This document shows positions 11,101 through 22,768 of a DNA stretch of 64,000 nt, one piece after another. The notes beneath the pieces are model-generated. The model was not told where the DNA came from, did no database searches, and worked only from the letters and a program-made list of their open reading frames with translations. The position numbers and the translations under genes were made by a program. The stretch's first letter is position 1, and each line of letters opens with the position of its first letter. Source of the DNA: Plicaturopsis crispa FD-325 SS-3 (taxonomy: Eukaryota > Basidiomycota > Agaricomycetes > Amylocorticiales > Amylocorticiaceae); NCBI GenBank assembly GCA_000827205.1, contig KN832554.1:2776690-2840689 (forward strand), in the 5' to 3' direction.

Positions 11101-13036
11101 CCGACGCTGATGGTGTCGATGATGCGGCCGGCGACGCATCGCCCGAAAATGAGGCGGTAGCCGCCGCTGACGAGGTTACGGGGAACGCTTCTACTGTGGC
11201 TCCTGGTGCTGAAGGAGAGCCCGACGCTGATAGCGTCGACGATGTGGCCGGCGATGCATCGCCCGAGAATAAGGCGGTAGCCGCCGCCGACGAGGTTACT
11301 GTGACTCCTGGTGCCATAGAACCAAGTGTTACTTATGAATCGTGCGTTACGTTTTTTTTCGTTTTCCGGCCTTTGCCAATTCTATGTACAGCTCGCAGCG
11401 CGGTCAGGTTGACGATAGCCTTGCACCCGATAACGGCGACGTATTCGCATCTGCAGATCAGACACGACAACCATCCTCCGAGCCACAATCGCGCGCTGCA
11501 TCACCGGAGGCTGAACTGGATACAGCAACCTCCAGCTTGACCGTCACCAAAACGAGCAAGCGCAACCAGCTGAAGCGCAAACGCAATGCACCAGTAACTG
11601 CTCCCACCCTTTCGACCCGGTCCATGGTTAAAAAGGGCAAGGAAAAAGCAGTCGACAATGATCCCGAGCGCGGAAGTCAACGGTCGATTGATGAAGATAA
11701 CAAAAGCGAGACTGGAACATCGAGCTCCGGAGCAAGTGTTGCTTCGCGAATGTTGACCATTCAAAGCCGAACATCATCCCGCGCGTCCTCCGAAGTATCT
11801 AATGCTACCAGCGATAACTCGTCGCGGCTGTTACCTTCCTCACCCTCCAAAAACAGACCCAATCCACCACCTCTCATGCACACGCACTCAAATATCCACC
11901 ATCACCACCATCACCATCATCGGGCTCCTCCGCCTCCGGTAGTGCAAATTCGTCGGCGAACAGTGTCTTCATCGTCTACCCGTTCTTCGCTGTCTAAAGA
12001 GCTCACGCCAGAAGCGAGTGCCTCGCAGGCGGGACCATCACAGCCTGCATCACAGCCTGCCGCTACCTCGTTCAGCTCTCCTGTGACTCGCTCCAACTGT
12101 CGATTCCACAAGATCAGCTTGCCACGAGAGGAAAATGGACCGCGCATCTATTTTGTGGTCCCTGGCTGCTCCTTGAGTAACAGGGAGTTGATGAAGAGCG
12201 AGGAAATCGAAGACCACGGCTATGCCACGTTGGACGAACACCAGCAAACAATCGATGACATCGAATCGCTTGACTTCAGCTCATATCTAGTGGGCATTCT
12301 GCGGCAGCTTGTTGGCGTCGACTTGCTCCGGGAACACGAAGTGTTCTACTTGCCTCAGCCAGGCGACAATTATCGTCGTAAACGGCGTCGCAAGACTGCT
12401 GCCGAAACGTTGTCCCAGGCGCGATTAGCGTCTCGCGAAACGGCAGGTCGCGCCGACTCTCGCAGTACTACAGGCTCTCCTCGTCACGGACTGCTCTCTT
12501 CCCCGTCGTCGTCGATCTCCAGGGCTCCATTTTCAGCTGCTTCCGCTGCGTCTGCATCTACTGCTGGGTCTATGCGTGGAGGGAGGACACAAGAATCTAT
12601 ATCTGCCTTTGCCCCATCGGACGACGAAGTGTCAGGCGCTGAAAGCGAGCAAGGTCCCAGACCCAAACGACGCAAAAAGGCGCCTATCAAAAACGAAGCA
12701 GACGATCATGGCTCCGTGAAGGAGGGGTCGTCTACTAAGGAGCCGGAAGCAAGCACCTCGACAAGGACATTGCGTACTAGGCGAAGCAAAAGATTAAGTA
12801 TGGATGCGGCTGCATACAAACCTGACCACGACCCGACGGAGGACTCGACGGAAGAGGACCTCCAAGGCAATAAGCGTCGCAAAAAGGCGGGGAAACGTGG
12901 GGTCAAAAGGACGAGAACAAGTGAGGTGGGCGCTGGCCCAGTCAAAGTGGACGACGGAGGCGAGCGTAAAATCAAAAGACCAAAGATTCGAGCCATGGGA
13001 CGCATTGACAACGACGTCAACGACGAAAAGTCCTAA
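8101..13036 (+). CDS. large acidic, disordered repeat protein, probably nuclear
   Basis: I do not recognise the family. Four exons (8101-8950, 9022-9822, 9874-11341, 11392-13036) sum to 4764 nt, giving exactly 1587 residues. The N terminus has a folded-looking motif (IYNPYDKFTQPQFDDWIGG), then long Asp/Glu/Ser runs. Three spaced copies of a motif DVW-x-GP-x-TYAEDFY-x-DG-x-(V/I)S-x-GA-x-DPH follow (residues about 295-445). Next come a five-fold EEVT/DEVT repeat, a 120-bp tandem duplication and a run of eight His near 11900. A conserved-looking block with GPRIYFVVPGCSLSNREL and a Leu-rich stretch precedes KRRRKT. The tail has many basic clusters (KRRKK, KRTRTS, KIKRPK) resembling nuclear localisation signals. 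Composition suggests a chromatin or nuclear-pore scaffold, but no function can be assigned. Confidence 0.85.
9054..9509 (+). repeat. three-copy protein repeat (DVWxGPxTYAEDFYxDG)
   Basis: Copies start near 9054, 9240 and 9423 and span about 29 codons each, separated by variable acidic linkers. Third positions differ strongly while the amino acids W, TYA, DFY/DYY, DG and DPH stay, so the repeat seems kept by selection rather than freshly copied. Confidence 0.85.
10108..10188 (+). repeat. short tandem repeat coding (A/D/E)EVT units
   Basis: Five back-to-back 15-nt units close to GCCGAAGAAGTCACC encode EVTADEVTAEEVIAEEVTVD-type sequence. This is a coding minisatellite likely to vary in copy number between strains. 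Confidence 0.85.
11091..11318 (+). repeat. 120-bp tandem duplication in coding sequence
   Basis: The unit beginning GAAGGAGAGCCCGACGCTGA at 11091 starts again at 11211, exactly 120 bp later, and reads EGEPDADxVDDxAGDASPEN. The second copy carries scattered substitutions and a short in-frame loss near its end, so the copy is recent but not brand new. Confidence 0.9.
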
Positions 13037-13962
13037 ATACGACGGACTAGCTTGCCTGTTTTTACTATTCACGTCTTCTGCTATGTTGCTTTTATCATTA
13101 CTCCTCCAGCTATCGAACCCCTACATAATCGTATCTATCCTTCTTCGTCCCGCTTCATCTCTACGCGAACACGGAGTGTCTATCTCTTAACATATACGAT
13201 ACTCTCGCCTTCAGCATCGTAACCACTACCATAGGCAAAGTCATTCGCGGATGGGTGCTCCCGGGCCCTATCCTCTTCGCCGTAGATACCGCTCGTATCT
13301 GAACTCGGAGTTTGTTGTGCTTGAGCAGACTAAAATATCGATGCGACCCGATTCGCATCGCTGAGGGAACTGGAGGACAATGAGAAGTAGGGGAGATATT
13401 TTATCAGGATGCACCAATGTTCGCTGGCCAAGGCCTTGAAGCACCGCTCCGCAGGCAGCAAGGAATGTTCCGCAAATATCGTTCGGGTCGATTCTTCGCA
13501 TGGGTCACGTATGCCGTCAAAGTTGCTGGTCTTTTCCCAGCATTGTCAATGATTTCCGAACAGGAGTCCCGGTGGTCCTCCGAATCAAGATGATGAGCCA
13601 AACGCGTCGGTCGGCTGCTTGCCTTTGCTTGCGCGTGCAAAGGTCTAACAGCCCCTGGATGCAATTATCAGGACAATATAACGAAATAGAACATGTTTAC
13701 AATGTAGACGTACGATAAATACGAATGCGCAGCCGTCCGGCGTCATCTAAAGACAAGGAAGCTACACATGTAGTCCATTAATATCGACACAAAATTATGC
13801 GCACAAGGAGACAGCTCACCGCTCATCTAGATTGTCTCCTGGAGCAATCAAATATTGTTCACAAACAAGGTACGAAGGGGAGGCGGGAAACAAATCGCAT
13901 TTTACCGTCACAGCCGTACATGCACTGCACTGAACGTCCAGGGAGGAGGTAGGTAACATGGA
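13037..13962. other. intergenic, convergent gene ends
   Basis: 926 bp between two genes that point at each other. Only short, unconvincing open stretches are present. It should contain both polyadenylation regions. Confidence 0.4.
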
Positions 13963-15601
13963 TTATGACTCGCCGGCCTCAGCCTTTTTTCTTCTGGGCT
14001 TCGGTTTGTCTTCATCCGATTCTTCGTCCTCATCGGAATCTTTCGCGCGTTTCCCTTGTTTTTTCTTGAGCACAGGTTTCGTAGTCTTTGGCGCGGTTTT
14101 CGTAACTTTGGCTGCGGGTCTCTTTGGCGGTTTTTCGTCCTTATCAGAGGCTTCACCGTCGTCAGATGATGCGAATGGGTCATCCTGCCCCGGTTTCTTC
14201 TTCGGTTTCAGCTTGGATTTCGCTGGCGCCGGCGCCGGTACATCTGGCTTCGTGACAGGAGCGGCAGACTTTGCGGCGGCGAGACCAGAGAAGAAGGCGT
14301 CCTTGAGTTGCTAGAAATAGGCAACATGAGAAATGGAAGCTAGAAATGCGCCCACACACCCACCTTTATTTCGGAATCCTTGAGCAGAGCTGTATTCTTC
14401 CAAACCTGGATGATAGACTGAGAAGAAATTCGCAGGCAACGCTGTATGACATACGGTCGACTGGATGCCGCTTGGATGCTTGCTGTCTATGCCCAGGGCG
14501 GTGTACATATTCGACTTGACGCCAGAAAGGTTCATTCCGTGGTCCTTGAGCAAGATCCGCATAACCTATATTGAAACCAATAAGTAATAAGGATCAGGGA
14601 GAACTTAAAGAGAATGCTGACCGCTGTCACAGATTCTTTGTCATATACATTCGGCATGTAAAGACACAAGACATGCTGATAATTGGGGGTCTCGTTTTTC
14701 GGGCATGTCGCCACTTTGGCACGGTAAGCACATGTCGATGAAAGTGCCCCGGTAGCCAGGGAGGCTGTAACTAGCGTCAGCATAGTTTCAGAAAATATTG
14801 CTCGTTTCCATACTCGCTAGACTGGACCAGACCATGTCCACTTTATCAGAGGGAGCGAATATCAACCTGTCAAACAGTCAGTGGGATGGCAACACCAGCG
14901 GAATGGACCGTACCATTTTCCGGACACAAAGCCATGTCTAATAGAAATCTCTTTCAGTTTCTCTGACGCTTCAGCTTGGGCCTATCCATGGAAGTTCAGA
15001 ACGTATGTCCGAAGAAAATAGATTATGATAAGTACCTGCTCCCGGAGTTCTTTCTTGCTCTTTGCACCTGTCTTCTTGTTGGATCGTGTTGGAATAGATG
15101 CATCGTTCTGGAAACGAGGGGATTATAACGCTTAAAACCCACGATTGCACACATATACGCACTTTGATTGCTTCGACTTTCTCCGTCACATCGTTTACTA
15201 CGTCGAAGCGTCAAGGCATTAGTACTCTTAGTGTCTGAAACAGAGACGAATGTCATACAGATTTCGGTCGCTTCTGCGGTAGCAGCTTCCATTATCTCTT
15301 GTGTCTCCTGCTCAGGAACTGACGGGCCATGGACCCATATCCACTATTGAGCGGACAAAACTTCAACCGGATGCCACCGTACGGCCACTCGTGGTAATCG
15401 ACGTACTGGTTTCATTCCATCATCTTGTACCATAGACGGCTTGAACTATGATACCACTTCATTAATAACACGTTATTTACGAGGCACGAAGAGTAGAGTA
15501 CTAGCCTTTGCCAGGAAGTCCGTTAAAGTCAATTCTGACTCTTTCGACCATGCATATGGGTAAGGCTCTTGAAGAGCCTTGTCTTCAGATAGCTTGCTCA
15601 T
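13963..15601 (-). CDS. DUF1917 (UPF0696 / BLES03-like) protein with charged tail
   Basis: Member of the DUF1917 family, related to human C11orf68 (BLES03), which has an eIF4E-like fold; its role is not established. Splicing gives GMKPWIWVHGPSVPEQ, HGFVSGKWLIFAPSDKVDMV, NYQHVLCLYMPNVYDKESVT and YTALGIDSKHPSGIQS, in the order and spacing of the family. The C-terminal 100 residues are extra: Lys/Pro/Ala-rich with acidic serine patches (SDEDEESDEDKPKPRRKK), resembling a nuclear or nucleic-acid binding tail. There are about nine exons. Intron 1 has a GC donor (AAG then GCTAGT), since no GT donor keeps the frame. The start is ATG 15601 (MSKLSEDKALQEPYPYAW). It is divergent from FCF1 with 243 bp between starts. 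Confidence 0.82.
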
Positions 15602-15844
15602 ATTTCTTGATATGTTAAAAGATAGTTCCGAGCCCTTGCGTGCAAAACGAAAGCGATAAATAGACCGACAGCAGAATGGAGACGAGAGACGCGACTCAGG
15701 AGGACTCAGTACTCAGTACTCAGGGGACGCGTTCCAAATGAAACCGACGTGACGCAAAAGTTCTCACGCTCGAAATTTCCGTCCTGCCTCCTGCCTTGAA
15801 GCTGCTGAAATCAATTCGTATACAGCTATATCTACAGGATCATA
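15602..15844. promoter_or_regulatory. bidirectional promoter, DUF1917 / FCF1
   Basis: Only 243 bp separate two divergent start codons. A short direct repeat, ACTCAGTACTCAGTACTCAG, lies at about 15704-15723. No TATA box is evident, as expected for housekeeping genes. Confidence 0.6.
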
Positions 15845-16731
15845 ATGGTGCGCATATAGGGCGGTGGACTCCCGCATTGTGTCTGATGCACCTATAGGGC
15901 AAGGCCAAAAAGACTCGCAAATTTGCGACAGTCAAACGACTCATTAACCCCAACGATGCACGATTGTACGTCCTCCGAAACGACGCATGTATACTGCTGA
16001 CTGACAATCGCTGCGTAGAAAAGAAAACCAGTTGAAGCAGAAGAGAAAAGAGGAGGAGGACAAGGCAAAGGCCGTCCGTAGAATGTCCGTCGCCATGTTT
16101 CAATGTCCCCGTACTGCATTTACTGACAGCCTTGCCATCTAATTTGTGCTAATCTATGTAGCCCTCAGGTCGCATCGTCCCTCTTTCTAGCACATAACGC
16201 GTCGCTAGTCCCGCCTTATCGAGTCCTCATCGACACCAATTTTATCAATTTCAGCCTGCAAAACAAATTAGAGCTTGTCAGCGGTATGATGGATTGCCTT
16301 TACGCCAAATGTGCGCATGCATCTCACCGGTTCAACCCCCCCCCCCTCTCACAATGCTGACTTTACTCACAGGTATACCGTGCGTCACAGACTGTGTCAT
16401 GGCTGAGCTCGAGAAACTGGGGCACCGATATCGGGTCGCTCTCCGGTACGCCACAAATCCATTCCACAAGTAATGCCCATCCACTGACCAAATTTCACAT
16501 TTCAGGATTGCACGAGATCCGCGCTTTGAACGTCTCGCATGCTCGCACACGGGCACATACGCCGATGACTGCCTTGTCCAGCGCGTGACCGCGCACAAGT
16601 GCTATATCGTTGCGACGTGCGATCGCGAGCTGCGGCGGCGCGTTAGGAAGATACCTGGTGTGCCCCTTATGTACATCGTGAGTAGGCGCTATGCCATTGA
16701 GCGACTGCCGGACCAGGGAGCACCGAGTTAG
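15845..16731 (+). CDS. FCF1: rRNA-processing PIN nuclease-like protein FCF1/UTP24
   Basis: Nucleolar small-subunit processome component; UTP24/FCF1 is the PIN-domain nuclease for early 18S pre-rRNA cleavages. Splicing yields [80 protein letters not shown], then [26 protein letters not shown] and [19 protein letters not shown]. The PIN acidic residues (Asp in LIDTNF, Glu in MAELEKL, Asp in YADDC and ATCDREL) are all in place. The first coding exon is only the ATG (15845-15847), followed by a 50-nt intron and then GGC AAG GCC. Five further exons follow. Length of about 200 residues matches the family. Confidence 0.95.
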
Positions 16732-19700
16732 TGCGTCGTGTATTGCGATACGTGTTGTTCTGTTTCGTGGATCTAGTATACATATTGTAGCATATTTTGT
16801 GGGGTATCCGCCGGCTTCACCGCTGGAGAATTATCGTTATCAGAATTGCCTCCTCAAAACTGCTTGCCGGTTACAGGAAAGACGATACGACATCGTTCTA
16901 CGGCGAAGAGGCGTTACCGTTTCAGCCATTGACAAGATCCGAGCGCGTTCTTGAACTTGGGGGTTGTTCCAACGTTGGACTTATCAGACAACGGCCCGTA
17001 TCCGTCATATCTTCTGCATGTTTCTCAGCGCCATTTGCATGACATATAAGGGGGAAAGAAGTCGCCAACGGACGGATCTCGAGGTCAGGCAACCGAGGAG
17101 CAATGTTGCCAGCACTTTACATGTTTACATGGGCAACGTCATGTCAGCAGACATCGAGGAACGTCACTGAGTAAGTAGGAACGACAGACGGAACTTTTGA
17201 GTGCTCGCTTGTCGATGGTGAGCGATAACGACTAGTCGCGTAGGCACCTCATCGGGAGGGGGTGGCGAGGTCTCCTTCATGGCCGATAGCCATTATTTCC
17301 AATAGAAAAACGAGCGAGAGGCTGCCTCGATGATCATTCATGAGTAAATTCACAGAAACTACGAGAGGTTATGCAGACCTTGGCAGAGTCTAAGCAGACG
17401 CCATGTCACGGGAGTGGTCCAATCTGAGGAAACCGCCACCCGGGCTTGTATTTTTCTTTAGGCAGCAGTACATCGAACGAGAAAGCCATGCTCACCAGGT
17501 CAGTGCTGGGAAAGCGTATATAGTCCCGTTAGATAGGTGTCCGCTTTCCAAGGTCAGATGCCGATCGTGGGGGGAAGCCATGATATTGCTTCAGACACGC
17601 GCAAAATGGTATTCTGCGTGTCAGGAAAGAAGGGTACGAAGTCACTTGCAATTGAATCATAACTACATGGTGTCAGATGTCTGCACCCGTATCGTCATCG
17701 CCGTCCCAGATCGCTAGGCTCCGACCGACGGGTAGCAGCGCGCGATGGGTTAGAAGCGCCATATTCTTGCGGCGTGAATTACTGAAGAGCTGCTCTTGCC
17801 TGTGCCCGAGCTTCGGAGTGCCTCATGATGGATTTCAAGGCGCCTAAGTGGATCGACGAAAAAAAAACGCCGCAGGAACGCAGCTAGGATGGAACACGGT
17901 CGATGCCCGGGACACGTCCTGTGTGAATCAGACATTCGTGTCGGAAAAGTGAGAATGTATCATGCAGACTACAGCGGACGCGACTCACAATAGATCACGT
18001 CCCCTCTTCTTTGGATGCACCACCATGGCGTCCGTCCCGGGACGGACAACTGCAGTAAATGCAACTACATCTTCACTTTCAGCGGGGCTTGGCCGGAGCG
18101 CTGGATCGAAGGAAATTTACTTGCTCAGTGGGACTTTTTCTGTAGAGAAATCAGGTCACGGCTGACTGCCAGGCAGATTAACACTTACCCGGTTGAAATG
18201 TCGAGTCATGGAGTGACCTGAAATCGTCACTGCACTGAGTGCTGTAGCCTGTGAGACAGTGTGAGTGCCACGTTTTACTGACTTTACATGTGTGGCGCTT
18301 AAAAAAGGCGGGCGGGAGCTGTAAAACCTAGAACGGACCCTTCGATTAGCAGTTCAGTCGATCCATACCTCACGGGCACTGACGCACATCATCCATGACT
18401 CGAAGAACACAGGAGTGCAACACAAATACTTCTTTCCTGCATTCAAAGTGTCATGCTAAAACAAGTGCGACGAAGTCAATGTTATTGAATCGGAGTGGTT
18501 TCAGTTAGCGAGTTTCTGCCTCAAAGTTTCAGGTAGCCAAGCCCACTCACCCTCCGAGGTGTTGAATGACATGTAAGGGCAAAGCCTAACACGGTGTACA
18601 GCATCGCGATGATCGCTCACACAGGTCACTCCGCTCCTCTCGCGTCACCCATCTTTACATTTCAGAATCCGTAGGCGAGCCGGGACGTGTCAAGGCTCCT
18701 CCGTTGTGTACGTTGTCGCTCAAATGGCGGCAACTAATGCACAGAGATGCTATAGACGAGGATATCCGACTCTACCGCTCTCGAGCATGCTTAATTAACT
18801 TGGGAGACGTGAGCGCGATTGTTGTACTTGCCATGTGCTTGGGAACTGATCCGTCAATCATTCCAAGCTGGCCGGCCTCTAGTGTGCCTTATCATCTTCG
18901 GCATTAGCAGTACTTCCTCGTGGGCGAGGCACTATCTATGTAGCCGATGCTCCCCGCCGATGCTTGAAAGACGAGCGAGATTATGAAACATGAGCTGACC
19001 TTAAGTGAAACGGAACACTTCGCACCGATACATAGCCACGACTTTAATGCAATACGCGCTCATCGAGGACATCCTGTGAAGACTGCGGCTGTAAATCCAC
19101 ACGGGGGACATGTGTGTTCAAAAGTATCGAGGAAGCACGCACCCACATAGTTTCAAGGACATGCTAAGACTCAAGCGTTGAATCAAGGTTTCGCCGAACG
19201 ACGTCGATGGCTAGGAACGTGCGCTGAGAGCCTGAGACTGCGATTTTTGCGGGATACTGCTGGCGAACTGCACACTGGAGCGAATTATATTTGTCGCAAA
19301 AAGATAGTTAACCTTGAGCAGAACGAACTCATCTTTCTAGTGGCTGTAGCGAGAGATTTATTTAGATTGACCAATATACAGGGTTACGTAAGCTGTCGCA
19401 GTAGAACCACTGGCACCGAATTGTCTGCTCTTTCTCCTCGTCGACGACACCGACTCGTAATTCTATCCTGCTGCTCACGCGCATGCGACACGAGACTGAA
19501 GAGCTGACATACAAACAACATGTTGAGAAGTCTTATTCCCTGCGTCTCGTTTAGGTGGACCGGACGGATCACAGCCGCCTTACCAGCGCGTCCTTTCCGG
19601 GCGGATCTGGATTCTGGATGCTATACACCAGGACGACCCCGAAGATCAGGAGAAAAAAGGAGGATAAACTGATACCAAACGTCCGTCGTTCTATTCGCCT

Positions 19701-19857
19701 GCGATCATTTTTGTCTGGCGACCGATCTTTGAGTTCCGACCAGCACAAGGTATAAGTAGGACGGAACTTGATACCAACAAGTTCACCATCTTCACCCTCG
19801 CCGACGCACACCTCCAGTCCTATTCCGCCCCTCCATTCGCACTTCGTCTTTCTTACT
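16732..19857. other. gene-poor region of about 3.1 kb
   Basis: The longest stretch without a gene in the window. Open frames are short, and none gives a known motif or joins through splice sites into a protein-like reading. A GT/AC-rich mosaic of short stretches is seen, but no terminal inverted repeats, target duplications or transposon domains. The last few hundred bases form the promoter of the phenylalanine ammonia-lyase gene. A non-coding RNA or a decayed element cannot be excluded. Confidence 0.4.
19751..19758 (+). promoter_or_regulatory. TATA box of PAL gene
   Basis: TATAAGTA lies 107 nt before the PAL start codon. The region between is rich in C and T, typical of a strong inducible fungal promoter. 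Confidence 0.65.
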
Positions 19858-22429
19858 ATGACCGTCATCTCAGCTGGCCCAGAGCCCTTCGTTCAGAAGT
19901 CGCCAGTGAAACCTGTTCATGTCAACGGCGTGAACGGCGTGCCCAACGGTGTCGCAGTCAACGGTTCAGCACCGCGAACAACGAGTGCGACCCCATCGAC
20001 CCTTTTATCAACGTTCATTAGAGATCATAAGGAACTCGACAGCTACAAGTGAGTCTTGCGGTACGCGGCGGGCAAAAACGCAATACTGATACTTACGCAG
20101 GAACGGCAAAGCTATTGTCGTCGATGGCCATACACTATCTATCCCGGCTGTCACTGCGGCTGCACGATACAACGCCACTGTTGAGCTGGACAGCTCTTCT
20201 TCTGTGCAAACACGTGTCTCTAAGAGTAGAAACGTCATCGCCACTAAAGTACTTAACGGCACAAGTGTTTATGGCGTGAGTACTGGCTTTGGAGGGAGTG
20301 GTAAGCGTCATTTTGAATGCGATAATCACAGTCTGTAACTTACCAACCGTATGATATAGCGGATACTCGTACCGATAATACACTAGCGCTTGGAAACGCC
20401 TTGCTACAGCACCAACACAGTGGAATCCTACCTTCTTCGACCTCAAAGCCTCTCGATGCTCTTCCACTTCTGGACCCCATTGCGTCCACGAGTATGCCTG
20501 AATCCTGGGTACGCGGCGCGATCCTCGTGCGCATGAACTCGCTTATTCGTGGTCATTCTGGTGTGCGTTGGGAGCTTATTGAGAAGATGGCCGACCTTCT
20601 CCGTGCGAATATCACGCCTATGGTGCCTCTCCGCGGTAGCATATCTGCCTCAGGAGGTAATTCATATCCGCGCTTTTGTTTTTAGACTTCGAGCGCTCAC
20701 AATAGTTTTGTCTCTAGATCTTTCGCCTTTGTCGTACATTGCGGGTACCCTTGTGGGAAATCCTTCCATTCGAGTTTTCGACGGCCCCGCAGCATTTGGT
20801 GCTCGCCAAGTTGTATCTTCGCGCACTGCGCTGTCTGCTCATGGGATAGAGCCTATTCCTCTCCAGTCCAAGGAGCACCTCGGTATCCTGAACGGCACTG
20901 CCTTTTCTGCCTCTGTGGCCGCCCTCGCGTTGAACGACGCGGTGCACTTGGCCCTTGTGGCTCAAGTGTGTACTGCTATGGGCACAGAAGCACTTGCAGG
21001 GACGCGGGGCTCCTACGATCCCTTCATCCACGACACTGCACGTCCCCATCCTGGCCAGGTATGCTCCAAACGTCTCATATTCACAGACAATATCTGATTC
21101 GTGTGAATAGATTGAAGCAGCGGGTAACATCTGGCAGCTCCTCAACGGCAGCAAGTTCGCCGAGACCCACGAGGAGGAAGTCTCCATCGAAGAAGACCAA
21201 GGTACTCTGCGGCAGGATCGGTACCCGTTGCGCACGGCGCCCCAGTTTTTAGGCCCTCAGATTGAAGACCTGCTTAGTGCTCTCGCTACTATCACCCTCG
21301 AGTGCAACTCCACTACGGACAACCCGCTCATCGACGGCGAGACGGGTAATGTTCACCACGGTGGAAACTTTCAGGCGATGGCTGTGACTAACGCAATGGA
21401 GAAAACTCGTCTCTCGTTGCACCATATTGGAAAGCTGCTTTTCGCGCAGTGCACGGAGCTCGTGAACCCAACCATGAACCGCGGACTGCCACCTTCGCTC
21501 GCTGCCACCGACCCCTCCTTGAACTATCACGCGAAGGGCGTCGACATCGCCACCGCTGCGTATGTTGGTGAGCTCGGGTACCTTGCCAACCCCGTCTCCA
21601 CGCACATCCAGTCTGCAGAAATGCACAATCAGGCTGTCAAGTAAGTCCTCTGTGCACTCTCTAAGTCGCCTCGCTCATCTTCATTCTCTGTAGCTCTCTG
21701 GCCCTGATTTCTGCTCGTGCGACCATCAACTCTTTGGAGGTCCTCTCGCTCTTGACTGCATCGTATCTCTACGTCCTGTGCCAATCGCTCGATCTTCGTG
21801 CCCTTCAGGCCGAATTGAACGCCGGCCTCGCTGCCATCGCCACCGAGGAGCTCGCGCGAAGCTTCGGCTCTGGACTCTCTGAATCCGATCATGAATACCT
21901 CACCCGCGCGGTGCTGAAGGGCATGCAGGAGACCCTCGAGAACACGAGCACTATGGATGCTACGGACCGCATGAACAAGGTTGCCGCATCCAGCACAACG
22001 ACCATTCTAGACTTCTTCACCGGTCCCGGGTTCACCGACGCATCATCTGCTGGCGCCGCACTGACGGCCATCCCGACCTTCCGCGCCCAGGTTGCGGGGC
22101 GGGCGACGGCTCTACTCGAAGGTCTTCGGCGGGACTACTTGTCGGGCGCGAAGGGCGCTGCGCCCGCGAGCGGTTACCTGAACAAGACGCGTCCTGTGTA
22201 CGAATTCGTGCGGGTCACATTGGGCGTGCGTATGCACGGGTCTGAGAACTTGTCTGGCTTCGCCAACGGTCTCGGCGAGGACGATGTTACGATCGGCCAG
22301 AACATCTCTCTCATCCACGAGGTAAGCTACTCATTTGCGCGCTTTGTTTTCTGTGTATTAATTGCATTTGATTTTCAGGCAATGCGGGATGGGAAAATGC
22401 AATCTGTGGTCGTTGGACTATTCCAGTAG
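19858..22429 (+). CDS. PAL: phenylalanine ammonia-lyase
   Basis: Deaminates L-phenylalanine (and in many fungi tyrosine) to trans-cinnamate and ammonia, a cytosolic homotetramer. The MIO cofactor triad Ala-Ser-Gly lies in [19 protein letters not shown]. Other family marks are [69 protein letters not shown] and [20 protein letters not shown]. Seven exons, introns 20049-20100, 20301-20359, 20657-20717, 21059-21110, 21641-21693 and 22322-22378, all GT-AG and in frame. Total of about 730 residues fits basidiomycete PAL. The N-terminal 40 residues are a low-complexity VNG-rich tail. Intron 3 falls one base after the ASG triad. Confidence 0.97.
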
Positions 22430-22768
22430 ACTTCATGTGCCACTAGCAGAACGGCTTGGACTATTGTGTGTACGGATTTTTTGGCGAGACTGCTCGATAG
22501 ATTACCCTTACTCCCCACATTTCGACTCATATAAACTTACCATATGTATGTATCTAGCAGCTACTCATAATTTACCATATACGCTTCATCCAAAGTGCTG
22601 CTAGCTCGTTCCAATGCGCCGCCAAGGGAGATGGCGGGGAAGCAGGCTCTCAAGTTTACAGCCTCAGGCCTCAAGCTCAGCTCACTTTGTACGTTCCGAA
22701 TATCATTTGAACCCGCCTCATGATCAGCCCGCGGGTTGCATACGTAGAGAGATAGTAGAAAACTAATT
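22430..22768. other. intergenic, convergent gene ends
   Basis: 339 bp between the PAL stop and the stop of the F-box-like gene on the other strand. Nothing beyond 3' untranslated sequence can be recognised. Confidence 0.4.

Noticed and set aside
11890-11925. His run as a metal-binding site
   Set aside because: It is a simple CAC/CAT repeat in a disordered stretch; low complexity is a sufficient explanation.
15700-15724. ACTCAGTACTCAGTACTCAG as a CRISPR-like or mobile-element repeat
   Set aside because: Three units of a short direct repeat only; a similar stretch near 54425 suggests a common simple motif, not an array.
16320-16350. GGTTCAACCCCC resembling a tRNA B box
   Set aside because: It sits inside an FCF1 intron followed by a C run; no A box or cloverleaf could be drawn.
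16732-19857. Possible decayed transposon in the 3.1-kb gene-poor region
   Set aside because: No terminal repeats, target duplications, or reverse transcriptase, integrase or transposase motifs were seen.
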